Positions 1-64,000 of a stretch of 64,000 bases of DNA are shown here, piece after piece. The DNA comes from Halisarca cf. caerulea (taxonomy: Eukaryota; Porifera; Demospongiae; Chondrillida; Halisarcidae). The position numbers and the translations under genes were made by a program. The stretch spans positions 1,515,001-1,579,000 of the forward strand of contig CAUJGJ010000072.1 in assembly GCA_963170055.1 (NCBI GenBank), read 5' to 3'. The first letter of the stretch is position 1. Each line of letters begins with the position of its first letter. The notes under the pieces were generated by a model that was not told the origin of the DNA, did not search any database, and saw only the letters and a list, made by a program, of their open reading frames with translations.

Positions 1-556
1 CCAAAATGTAGCGAATTGTCTTCAAAATTGCAACAAAGGCGAAAATACAAAGCTGAAAGATAAAACTCCTTCGTAAACCTGCTACCACTGTTGCAGAGAT
101 AAACTGTTGCTTGTTAAAGTCTTCTTTTCTTTCATTTTTATTCACCTACTTCCTGTGGCATATATATAGTACTGATTAGAGCATTTCACTTTGGATCCAG
201 AATTGGTAATGAAAATAAGATAGGGGCTGCCTGTGGCAGTGCCTATAAAAAGTATCCCATATTAATATACTCATTTAGTGAGTGAAACATCAATTTGAGC
301 TATCAAAACTCACGATTAATGAACGTTCCAAGGGCTTATGAGATGTCTTAGTTTCAATGATTCGGAAAATAATATATATTTAACAGAATCTGATTCTGAA
401 TGGCTGATCCCAATAATTAATAGAATGCTACAAATAATCAATTTGAATCAATACATGGCAACACACAGAAATTAAAACTACACCTATACAATGCCACACA
501 TATTTCATAGTCGGATTATCTGTATATAATGCCATCCATGTATGCTCTTTACTCAC

Positions 557-1409
557 CTTTCCAACACAGATACTATCAGATTCTAGGTCTGATTCATCTT
601 CACTGTCTGATTCCCTGCAACTTTGCCTGGCAATCCCCAATTTTAGCTTTTCAGGGCACATATGTAAATGTCTAATATAATTCCCCAGTGTCCAAGGCTG
701 AGATTGACCATCTATGCATAGCCTTGAATTATCTACTATTGCTCCACTAGCCCTCAAGATAATGGCTGGGTGTTCCATCTTAAGTTTATCTTTCCCCCTT
801 TCTAGAAGTCGATCATAGGAATCAGATTTTTTTGCTAGCAACTCAACATATTCCTTTCCTCTCACCCTTCGGTACAGACCATTCTTACACCTATCCATCT
901 GGCAAATGGATATCTGTGTGCAGAAATTGATCAATAATTGAAGTTAATATATTTAATTCTTTTGAATTCTGGCTCATAACATGACATTTGCGCATGTAGC
1001 CTAATAAAAGTGCAAATACATGCATGCATTTTTGAATTTTAGATTGTCTTGCATGAGTTGATCCGTTTTGCTATTTATCTATCTCGGTATTGGTAGAATA
1101 ACTTACGGCCATATTCTTATGAATTGCTTCTCCTTTTAAACTTGATGGACAGCTCACACTTTTCTTCTTTTTGGCCATAGATTTTGCCATATCGATGTCT
1201 CTCATGGCTCGTCGCTTCCCGCCAGTGACTACTTCACTAGTAGTACTCTGTTTACTGGTTCCGTCGTTGGACTTGGCTTTTTCCAAAAACTCCTTACCGA
1301 GATCTTTGCATTTGGCACTGATATCGAAAAAAGATCTGGCGATTTCCTTTCCTTTCCTGCTAATTTCGCTTTGGTTACGATCATCAAAATCTGAATCAGA
1401 CGACGCCAT
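557..1409 (-). CDS. Unrecognised small nuclear-type protein, two exons seen, 3' end uncertain
   Basis: I do not recognise this gene. Exon 1 (1409-1107) starts with ATG, giving MASSDSDFDD, and ends at a clean GTAAGT donor after ...HKNMA. Exon 2 (913-557) follows a CACACAG acceptor in the same phase and ends at GTGAGT after ...ICVGK. Together they encode about 220 residues. Exon 1 is acidic, then Lys-rich with a KKKK cluster (about residue 80) that could be a nuclear localisation signal. Exon 2 has a basic start, a middle with WTLGNYIRHLHMCPEKLKLG, and a Ser/Asp/Glu-rich tail that could be a CK2-type phosphorylation region. A third exon after a CAG near 383 would add about 13 residues and a stop, but this is speculative. 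The GC-rich repeat array just upstream may be its promoter. The exon structure is well supported; the function is unknown. Confidence 0.6.
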
Positions 1410-1489
1410 GATCCTCGTATCTAGCGTAAAGCATACGTACTTTGTGTGATGACGTCAGTATCATGGCGCTTCTTTTTTAGCAATCCAAA

Positions 1490-1860
1490 TTCCGGAATGC
1501 GGAGTTTTCGCACGAATTCGGAAGCCGGAGTTCGGAATCCGTAACTCGGAGTTCGGAGTCCGTAACTCGGAGTTCGGAATTCGGAAGCCGGAACGCGCAG
1601 TCCGGTGTACTTATGGGCCACCATATCTCGGCCCGGCTTACTGAGTTCGCCCCGTGACCCCTCTCGGCCACCATAGTTCCGTGCATCGGTCCGTGCACCG
1701 GTCCGTGCACCGTTCCGCGCATCGGTTCGTTACCCTTCTGGGCCACCATAGGCTGGACATCGACTCGTGCAACATCGGCTCGTGCAACATCGGCCCGGAC
1801 ATCGGCTCGTTGTCCTTCTGGGCCACCACAGGTGTACTTATGGGCCACCATATTAAACTA
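1490..1860. promoter_or_regulatory. CpG-rich minisatellite array upstream of the small gene
   Basis: This stretch is strikingly richer in GC and CpG than its surroundings. It holds short direct repeats: a roughly 20-bp unit around CGTAACTCGGAGTTCGGA (1510-1590), CATCGGTCCGTGCAC-type units (1683-1730) and CATCGGCTCGTGCAA-type units (1757-1812). The motif GGCCACCAYA occurs five times on the plus strand, at 1616, 1666, 1741, 1821 and 1843. The phrase GGTGTACTTATGGGCCACC occurs twice (1604 and 1831). The array sits 80-450 bp upstream of the start codon of the gene on its left and downstream of the SAM gene stop, so a promoter or CpG island role is plausible. The CCAT core resembles YY1-type sites, but that is only a motif resemblance. 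Confidence 0.5.
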
Positions 1861-2045
1861 TATGCATATGTTCTTGTCAAATGAGCAATTATTAACAATT
1901 AAAGGGCAACTACGTACGTACACTTTATACTGATTTGTGTTGGTGAAACCCTATATATTAATTCTAAAAGCTACTAAATCTGACTTATTAATAGATACAT
2001 CTGCGCATGTACAATCAGATGTACTATATAATATCTAAATTAAAG

Positions 2046-4396
2046 TTAAATTTTACGGAACTTTGACAGTAGTTTCTTGCAATCAAAAGAATTATCCATT
2101 CCCTTGCTTTTCAGATCATCTGCATTTAGATCACCCAATAGTGATCCATCAATGTCATGACTTTCAAAGAATTCTTTATACTCTCCAAGACCAATATCCT
2201 CTAACCAGCAAATGATCTCTTCTGTTGTCATACACAAGGCCTTTTCACTTGCTCCTCCTTGACTGTGGTGAGAACCTGCAAAACAAAAGAGCTTTAGTTG
2301 TTACTCGTCAATGCCTACGGTTTCACCCCATATAACCAATTAATGTCATTGCCGATTGACAATCAACTATCCAAACCATTACCTACATACACATAAGTTA
2401 TACTACAATACAAAAATTATCCGTATTAAACAAACTGACAATAATGATGTACATGTCATTAAGCATTCAATCTTTAATCAGTACACACAGTGTCACATTC
2501 TTCACTCAGAGCAAATTAACATCACAAACCTTGAGATTCTGCAGAAAGCAAGCTAGCAGAGCTAGGCTGGGGAGGATAACCACCATAAGAATCCTCAGGC
2601 CTCATAGACTGTGGATAGTACTGATGTGACATATAGGGTGCTTCAGATGAATGGGGGTATCCAGAGATGGGAGGCCCCACATGATATCCATAGGGCATTC
2701 CATATCCTTGCGGAAGAGCTTGATAGCTTTGTTGCATTGGATACCCTGAGGAATACGGATGATATCTTTCGGAGTTGTACGGTTGCTGAGATAGATTTCC
2801 ATATTGTTGTGGTGGGCCTCCATATTGCTGTGGCTGACTTCCATATTGCTGTTGTTGTCCTCCGTGTGACTGGGGCAGGCCTCCATGTGGCTGTAGTTGT
2901 CCTCCGTGTGGCCGTGATGGGCCTTCATGCAGCTGTGGTTGGCCTCCATGTGGCTGTGGTGGGCCTCCATATTGCTGTGGTAGACTTCTAGGTGCCTGTG
3001 GTGGGGATCCATGTGGCTGAGGTGGACCTCTGTGTGGTCGAGATGGACCTCCATGTGGCTGGGGTGGACCTCCATGTGGCTGTGGTGGGGATCCATGTGG
3101 CTGAGGTGGACCTCTGTGTGGCTGACGTGGACTTCCAGGTGGTTGAGGTGGACCTCCATGTGGCTGTGGTGGGGATACATGTGGCTGAGGTGGACCTCTG
3201 TGTGGCTGAGGTGGACCTCCATGTGGCTGGGATGGGCCTCCATGTGGCTGGAGTGGGCCTCCATGTGGCTGAGGAGGATCTCCAATTGGCTGAGGCTTGC
3301 CCCCGTGTGACTGAGGAGGGCCTCCATGTGGATCTCCATGTGGAAGAAGTGGATCTTCATGTGGCTGTGGTGGGCCTCCATGTGGGTGAGGCTGACCTCC
3401 AGGGGGGCCCCCATGTGACTGAGGTACACTTTCATCTAGTGGAGGTGGGTCCCCGTGTGGCTGTGCTGGGTTTCCATGTGGCTGAGGTGGAACACCATGT
3501 GGGTAAATCAAGCCTCCATGTGGCTGCTGTGGGCCTATATATGGCGGTTGTGAGCTTGCATGTGGCTGGTATTGACCGTCATGTAGCTGGTATGGACCGC
3601 CATGTGGATGAGGCAGGACTCCATGTGGGTAGGGTGGACCTCCGTATGAGTGAGGTGGATCTTCATGCATCTGACTCCATGATTGTGATGGAGTTGTAAT
3701 CTGTTGCTTGACAGGTTGTGAAAGTTCTTGAAAAGCACTTCCAGCATGTGTGGAGCTGTCAGATCCCTGTAAAGGGTCATGTACAATACCAGATTCATAA
3801 GTAGCTCCTGTGTTGCCATTGGACAGCTCTTCAATATCTTCCAATACAATGTTATTCCTGCTTTCAAAAGTGTCCCTAGAATAGCGATCTGCATAAGGTA
3901 CTCTGTGAAAGAGAGCTTGCTCATCATCATAGTTGCCAGACTCTTCATCACTATCATCATCTCTCCCATACACATCCATCATTACAGCAACACTATCATT
4001 CATGTCACGGCGTGACCTGTCCATTTCATCAGCATCTTCCAAATCTTCATAGTCATCATGATTGTCACTGTCATTATCTTCTTGAATATCCTGAGATTGA
4101 TCTTCTTCCTCTTTAGCAGAGGTATACTCAGAAGTGATAACACTGTTCTCATCTACACTATTAGTCACTGAAGTATTCTCTTCATCAGACATGTCAGACA
4201 TGTCAGAGTCTTCCTTGGCCTCACTTTCCTTGACAACCTCTAACGTAGATTCTCTACTAAAAATTTCAGTTAAGTTTAGGGGATCTCTTTCAGCTTCATC
4301 ATCCGTGGAGCTTTCATCAATGTCAGTTGTTGACTCAGACATGGACAAGATCTGATGATCAGCAATAATCCTAAACAAAAGAGAACATTGTCTCAT
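2046..4396 (-). CDS. Low-complexity Pro/His/Gly- and Gln/Tyr-rich protein with C-terminal SAM domain
   Basis: There are two clear coding exons. The large exon ends at 2530 (CAAG before GTTTGT). The last exon is 2275-2046, after a TTTTGCAG acceptor, and joins in phase to read SQGSHHSQGG. Order of parts: an acidic Asp/Glu/Ser-rich N-terminus (about 170 residues); a linker; about 40 heptads close to GGPPQPH (3660-2880); a Gln/Tyr/Gly/Pro-rich stretch ending at 2530; then a SAM domain (about 65 residues, with CWLEDIGLGEYKEFFESH and a DLNADDLKSKG turn), stop TAA 2046-2048. SAM domains mediate oligomerisation or protein/RNA binding. The frame is open from MRQCSLL at 4396, but a TTTGTTTAG acceptor near 4375 suggests an upstream exon, with MSESTTD (4342) as an alternative start. 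About 680 residues. No ortholog name is claimed; a role as a multivalent scaffold is inference. Confidence 0.8.
2880..3660 (-). repeat. Coding tandem repeat, 21-bp period, encoding GGPPQPH-type heptads
   Basis: A 21-bp unit close to CCTCCATGTGGCTGTGGTG (plus strand) repeats about 40 times, with substitutions and a few length changes. On the minus strand it reads as Gly-Gly-Pro-Pro-Gln-Pro-His. Because the period is a multiple of three and the unit lacks stops, other frames on both strands are also open for hundreds of bases. The frame joined to the acidic N-terminus and the SAM exon is the real one. Variants (PQSHGG, PSRPHG, PQQYGG) show the array is diverged rather than freshly expanded. Confidence 0.85.
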
Positions 4397-4439
4397 ACAA
4401 ACTGAAACTTAACATAGTATGAAGAGTAAAAGGTCTATA

Positions 4440-4885
4440 TTTAGTAGTTAAGACATAGGCGAGGGGTTCTCGCCCGAGGGCGAGTGCATTTATATGCCAT
4501 ACAGCCCGAGTGCCTATGTCTTAACTATTATAGCATTCGTTCCTGGACTTTAGGTAAGTGTTCTTGACTTCTAGGAATTCGCCGAAGCAATTTGAATGTT
4601 TACTATTGAGTTTCTGAGGGGAATCAGCGGTAAGAATCCCCAAAAAAGACTTTTTCGGCTACAATGCTAAGTTCGCTTCTTGTGGTGGCAAAGATTGGCT
4701 TCTTTTGGATTCGATTTGTAGCGTGTTTCTTCGTAAATCTCTTTTATAAGGAACTTTGCAGAGAGAAATTTGCCTGAAAACACAAGTTTCCAAGTATAAA
4801 CTTAGGGCGAGTTAGACATCCTTGTTTCATACATTATAAATTCGCTGTATAATCGTACTGTTACCATGGTAATGGATGCTATACA
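4440..4885 (+). repeat. Hairpin-headed interspersed repeat, copy 1
   Basis: The element begins with a perfect 16-bp inverted repeat, TAGTTAAGACATAGGC (4446-4461) against GCCTATGTCTTAACTA (about 4512-4527). Between the arms is a smaller GC-rich hairpin (CTCGCCC / GGGCGAG). A body of about 350 bp follows, containing GGGGAATC, CTACAATGCTAAGTT and GGTGGCAAAGATTGG, and ends near TACCATGGTAATGGATGCTATA. A second, clearly homologous copy lies in the same orientation at 11,030-11,510. There is no coding potential. A non-autonomous DNA element is likely. Confidence 0.8.
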
Positions 4886-7070
4886 TATAAAATATATTAA
4901 AATTGTCATTATTTGGTTTATACATATCTACACTGATGTATCATTGCAATACATAAGACACAGGCAATCATGCTACATGATATACGTAGAATGCACTTGT
5001 CTGGGGATGTGACCATTACAGCATCTATTCGCGAGGTGATATCTTGGACCTCATGCAATGAATTGTATAAAGAAATTTGAATTAAATCCTATAAGAAGTA
5101 CTGAATCAGACTCAGTATCTCAAAGTATATACACAGCCTTTTCTAATCCTCCAGCTGGCTACAATGCTAATACAGTGACAAATTTGGCTTCTTTGTGTTT
5201 GACCTAGGGCACCTTGATTCTATACAATTTCCCTTTTCTGGCAAGATCATTTTTCGATACAGTGTGTAATATTGTCAAGAAATCATTCCTGCAAAGATGA
5301 CATTTTAACTTTACTAACTGAACTATCACAGTCCTACAAATTTCATGCAGTTGTTGGCAACTACGGAACATATCAAACAAAGGGAATGCCCAAAGCATTG
5401 CCAAGGGTTGCAAAAGTTCTAAGTTACGATTTGCTGATTGCAATAGGAAAATACTTACCTCCTTAATTGAATCATAAAATGCACATAATGCTTCAGTTGT
5501 ATGCTTTCTGGAATAAGCTTCAAGAGAGGACTTGTTGATTTCAGTAAATGTACACTTATCACATATTCTCTCAATGGCTTTTCAAACACCAGCATCTGAA
5601 AGGAGAAAAGAAATGTGTCATTATTTGATGATACATAAAAGTACACATGAAAAAGACCTTATTTTATAATTACTTTAGGGGATATCGAAGTTGACTACTA
5701 GGCTCAGTGCCACCTATTTAATAGGCCATAACTAGTTTTGGGTACTTTTGGCCCTTTAGCCAAGTATCCTTAATCCTTTTCAGCTTCATAATGTTCTCAT
5801 ATACAGTTCATTCATTTTCCCCTGGGGTACATACTGCATAATGGGAGCAGTATGGTTGATTATAATCAATACTGTAATGCAAATATGTAGAGTCCTATAG
5901 ATTCAGCTAAATATATATTAAAACATGTTACATAGGGACAGAAAATACAATGTCGCAGAGGTCAACCCAAGTGACTTTGTTGGCCTCAGAAAAACTGCCG
6001 TTATTGCACATTTAAAGTAAATTGTTGGTGAGACATAACCAAAGTTGCCTTATCTTTTCATTCTGCTGATGTGTCAAGTTTCAAATGTTGTCTGAAAGAT
6101 GTTTAATGACATATTTAAATATATATCCAGCTGCTAAACAATAACATTGCACATTTGGCTACTAACGTTTAGTTATAATACCCTGTGAGCCTCTTGGCCA
6201 CAAATACCTTCTAAAGAATCCACTAAACTCCAAATGGGGACTTGGCCTACTAAGTATAACCTAACAAGTGTGAATTGTCTATTTGATGCACAAAACAGGG
6301 TGCAGTGGATGGTGAATTTGGCAGCTGGTCTGAAGCATGCATGCTTTGCAAAGCTAGTGCATTTGTATAAGGAAATTAAGAAGTCTGGCCTAGTATGTAT
6401 AGGTATATATATAAAAGAACCACTGTCATGTTTTCTTTTATTGGCTGTTTCGAAAGGGTAGTCAAAATGATGAAGTTTGATACCTATTTCATGGTGTCCA
6501 GACTTCTAGTGGGCGAGTTATAGAGGAGCAAAGTCGCCAAAATCCAATCATGCGTGGGCGATTTCCGATCTCCTGCCAGCTTTGCAGCTGAGCTGTTGTG
6601 ACGTCATAGAAGGATCCGTTTAGTTGTGTACAGTATGCTGCTATACTGGAATATGAAGAAGTTTTAGCTTAAAATGAATTGTATATCAATAACGACAAAA
6701 CCACCCTTGATACCAGCTAGTCGAAAACAAGCCGACTATAGGTGTGCAAACGTATCGATTCCAGCCTCAATCTGCGAGATATGTATGCTAGGAACGACAC
6801 TAACTGAGGCAGGGAACTTAGCAAAGGCTGCATACAAGTACGACGTTCTACAAGTTGACCGTATGAATAGCAGAAGTTCATTAGTACTAAAATGAATACA
6901 CGGCTTTTATTCAAGATACTTTCTACAACCCACAGGAAACTTACTTTATTGATCTTCATGACCGAGTTACTTTTCCTGACAGTGGACACAGAAAAGCATA
7001 ATACTGTGTACCTGCACCCACTGTACTGAGAGTACCAGCTACCACTACATGTAACTAGGAACAAGACCCA
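4886..7070. other. Intergenic stretch with no convincing gene
   Basis: AT-rich DNA between the SAM gene and the 3' end of the RNF213-like gene. The only exon-like item is on the minus strand at about 5597-5461: a TTTCTCCTTTCAG acceptor, a 137-bp open stretch (MLVFEKPLREYVISV...) and a GTAAGT donor. I could not connect it to other exons, so it may belong to an unseen transcript or be chance. The rest, including 6500-6660 with GTGACGTCATAG, holds short open frames that I cannot support. Confidence 0.4.
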
Positions 7071-7153
7071 TGGTTGCATGAGCATATTCTGGTGCTTGTC
7101 AATCACCACACATACCACGTGTGTGTGTGCATGTGTTTGTTTGTACATGTTGC

Positions 7154-7717
<564 letters not shown>

Positions 7718-7718
7718 A

Positions 7719-8186
7719 TGTCAGAAGTAAAGGTGGAATGACCAGGTTGTGAGGGATTTGAGAAGCTGTGACCTGAATGATGATTGGAGGACTATAGCAC
7801 AGGATCGGAGTGAGTGGAGGAGTAAGATCAGAGCAGCCACACAAAAGCTCAACATCACCAAGGAAGCACAGGAGAAGGGCCTCAAAGATGAGCAGAAACG
7901 CCGCCATGAAGCAAGGCAATCAACATCCATCCTTGCTCTCCATTGCAACATGGAAGGATGTGGATTCAAGGCCATTAACCATGCTGACTTTGTCAACCAT
8001 CAAAGGCAGAAGCACGAACAATCCTTGACTGGCCAATGTCAGTCCTGTCTCCAGACATTCAACAGACAAGGTCTTCACAATCACGAACGTTTCTGCCATC
8101 AGAGAATGCACACCCCTTTATCAAGGATTCAGTGAACTTGGCCTGCACCATTTCTCATTGGAATGAAAGCAGCAGAAGAAGAAGTA

Positions 8187-8190
<4 letters not shown>
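7719..8190 (+). pseudogene. 3' end of a non-LTR retrotransposon (LINE) ORF
   Basis: The plus-strand open frame 7749-8135 (128 codons) reads VRDLRSCDLNDDWRTIAQDR followed by SEWRSKIRAATQ. This is the usual C-terminal end of RTE/CR1-like LINE polyproteins, where an RxxW(R) block follows the reverse transcriptase and thumb. Downstream is a C2H2-like pair, CNMEGCGFKAINHADFVNH and CQSCLQTFNRQGLHNHERFC. The reverse transcriptase itself is absent, as expected for a 5'-truncated insertion. The 3' end runs into a second (TG)n tract. No start codon function is implied; this is a fragment. Family assignment comes from motif memory, not a search. Confidence 0.7.
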
Positions 8191-8234
<44 letters not shown>

Positions 8235-8243
8235 TGTGTGTAG
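8184..8243. repeat. (TG)n microsatellite at LINE 3' end
   Basis: A tract of about 55 bp of TG repeats immediately follows AGCAGCAGAAGAAGAAGTATG at the end of the LINE fragment. Several LINE clades end in simple repeats, so this tract may be the retrotransposon tail rather than an independent microsatellite. Confidence 0.85.
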
Positions 8244-8859
8244 AGTGGTTAACTTATGATCTCTGACACTGGCATTGAAACACATGGCAGTCATTTTAGG
8301 AGTAAGTGTGGATGAATATTTGGGTTGAGAACCGTTCCTCTTCCCTTCTGTTGTGTCAGGAGAGTTTCTGAGTGTTAGTATACTTTCTACCCTAGCCAAT
8401 GGTTCTGGTTGGTGTGTTCACTATGAAGAATGTACAAGTTAATAACTTGTCTTTATAATTTGTGAAGAGTCATACTATCACACAATGTTCTGCTATACCC
8501 TGAGCTAAATGTTACTGAAGTGTCACACAATTTCGATCACGAAAGTAACGATTTTGCTATCCAAGCGCTATGTACGTACCAATACTAAAGTATTCCTTCT
8601 GTGACGTTTTGTGACGTCCCAAAGAATATGGTGTATTTTGGAGGCGATTTTACCGGAAGTAAGCGATTTTTTTCTCAATGAAACATTTCATGCAACTTTC
8701 TGTACAATTTTGGATGTTAGCTATTGGCTTTCAGTTAATATGTGAAATAAAAAGAAAACATGACAGTGGCCCTTTAAACAGGTTCCACTATATTTCACAG
8801 GATCAGTTTTCACATTATAATATACTTAATAACAAGCAATGTCCTTCATATAAATAAAT

Positions 8860-62636
<53,777 letters not shown>

Positions 62637-62699
62637 TGTACACAGAGAGGGGTGTAGACATGTAGGTAAAAACACCTTACAACAGCTGCCACTTCAGTT

Positions 62700-64000
62700 C
62701 AGTGCCTCCATTATTCTATGGAGCCCTAGTCACTAATTGTACTTGACATAAAACATGATAACTACTGTACTGCCAATGTCAGTTGCATAAAACACACAAG
62801 GATTAAGTATGTACACCTCTAAACAGTGCTGGATGTCTTGTGTATTTTAAAAATGTAATGGACTGAATGCAATTCTATGCCCCTATACCCATGATGATGC
62901 GGACACAAAAAGTGAAGTTGAACAGTCAATACTAATATAATTATTATACAATATATGTGCAGGGAAACACTACTTGCAGTTATATTGAATGTAGATCTGT
63001 TTTGAAATACTTGACAATTTTATCAAGACTAATATTATGGCTAGATTGTGCAGTAGGAAGTTTGACATACATTGCCAGTGCAAATTTTGATAAATTCTGC
63101 ATGCTAGCACAAATTTATTAGAGAAGATTGTCTTAAATATAGATATAGTGATGGAGAGTTTAGTGGGTTACCCGACCACAGCATTCTTGGACCAATATAT
63201 TTGATTATAAATAACATTATCATAATATTACATATGATACCCAATATGTTACTGCTGTAAATTTAAAATCTAATCAAGGGAACGAACTTACTACATAAGT
63301 TGGCTAAACTGATGAAATGGTGGAAACTGTATTATGATCAAATTAAATTCTTTAGCAAAGTTGATGTGTTCAGGGTCAGGGTTAGTGTATCCTATATAGA
63401 CTGAGGAGCCTTTAGCCATAATCTATTTCAAGTGGTACCCAGTGAAGAAACACAAAATAGAAGAGAAATGAAAATAAATTAAAAAAACAAGTTATAAACA
63501 GTCCCATTGAAAAGAATACAACCATTTAAGCATAGATATTAAAACAATTAATTCTTGTTTATTCATGCAAATGAAATGGAATGCAATAAGACATGCAGAA
63601 AAGTCCCTTTCGGAAGAGTCTTCAAATGAGGGAAGGACAGCAAGGGCATTACATAGATGTAACAGTGGGAACACCTTGGTAAGGCCAAAAAATCTTCGGA
63701 TTATCAGCAATATACATTTTGCTATAAGCTAAATCAATGTAATCAATTTGATAGCTACTTCATACTTTGTCTTCCATAGTAAAGGGGTTATTACTTGTCT
63801 GGTCTGGAGTAAGGTCTGCAAGATTGGCCATTTCCACACTTCAGTATACACAATGTGGTCAAAAACAGCTAGTGCTGTACAACATGATACGTATATGAGT
63901 GATCATGAAACTTGACAACTTTTAATATCAACTACAACAAACATTTTAGTGGAAATCACTCCCTGAAAGTGTACTAAATTGACTAACACATGCTATTTGC
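62700..64000 (-). other. Right-hand region with one candidate upstream exon
   Basis: Mostly AT-rich with nothing recognisable. One candidate: minus-strand ATG at 63831 in a GGAAATGG context gives MANLADLTPDQTSNNPFTME, then DK, to a GTATGA donor at 63765. It could be a start exon or internal exon of the RNF213-like gene, or chance; without splicing the frame stops three codons later. No other exon was seen between 62.64 kb and the edge. Confidence 0.3.

Noticed and set aside
2602..3699. Long alternative frames (SHMEVHLSHMEAH-type minus frame, VAVVGLHVAEVDL-type plus frame)
   Set aside because: They are shadows of the 21-bp coding repeat; only the GGPPQPH frame connects to the acidic N-terminus and the SAM exon.
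5204..5466. Overlapping 79- and 64-codon frames on opposite strands
   Set aside because: No splice context, no family resemblance, and overlap on both strands suggests chance.

Overview
This is eukaryotic, animal-type DNA. It is AT-rich, genes are split into many short exons joined by GT-AG introns, and the introns hold (CA/TG)n microsatellites and small DNA transposons. The gene content, short introns and many MITEs suggest a marine invertebrate, most likely a demosponge of the Amphimedon type. That organism call is an inference; no taxon-specific marker was checked. I see no operons, ribosome-binding sites, CRISPR arrays, rRNA or tRNA genes.

The window is dominated by one minus-strand gene. 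It runs from the right edge (first clear exon at about 62.6 kb) to a stop codon at 8860-8862. I count roughly 59 exons and at least about 3,600 residues. It encodes a giant RNF213 (mysterin)-like AAA+ protein. Three P-loops can be read: GHPGDGKS (split by an intron near 58.8-59.0 kb), GETGVGKT (46.4 kb) and GEPGSSKT (35.0 kb). A Walker B VFLDEIN lies at 41.6 kb, a second-site VFMDEAGL at 34.3 kb, and RNF213 signatures FFGLRDF and LNRFEKYRL at 32.9 and 32.0 kb. I could not find the RING finger or the RZ finger expected downstream of the AAA ring. The N-terminus lies beyond the window or in unrecognised exons.

Left of this gene, two more minus-strand genes lie head to tail. At 2046-4396 is a protein with an acidic N-terminus, about 40 Gly-Pro-Gln-His heptads, a Gln/Tyr/Gly-rich stretch and a C-terminal SAM domain. 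At 557-1409 is a small unrecognised, probably nuclear protein. A CpG-rich array of short repeats with five GGCCACCAYA motifs lies just upstream of the small gene.

Intergenic DNA (4.4-8.8 kb) and the large introns are full of mobile DNA. This includes two copies of a roughly 440-bp hairpin-headed repeat (4.4 and 11.0 kb) and LINE fragments (7.7-8.2 and 38.1-38.6 kb). At least ten MITEs have recognisable terminal inverted repeats, several with TA duplications. A foldback element (48.7-50.2 kb) is split by a TTAA-flanked element. A Tigger/pogo element (52.245-53.041 kb) has an internally deleted transposase that keeps only its DNA-binding N-terminus and a PIP-box-like tail. An older repeat of about 1.5 kb occurs in four introns, always in the same orientation.
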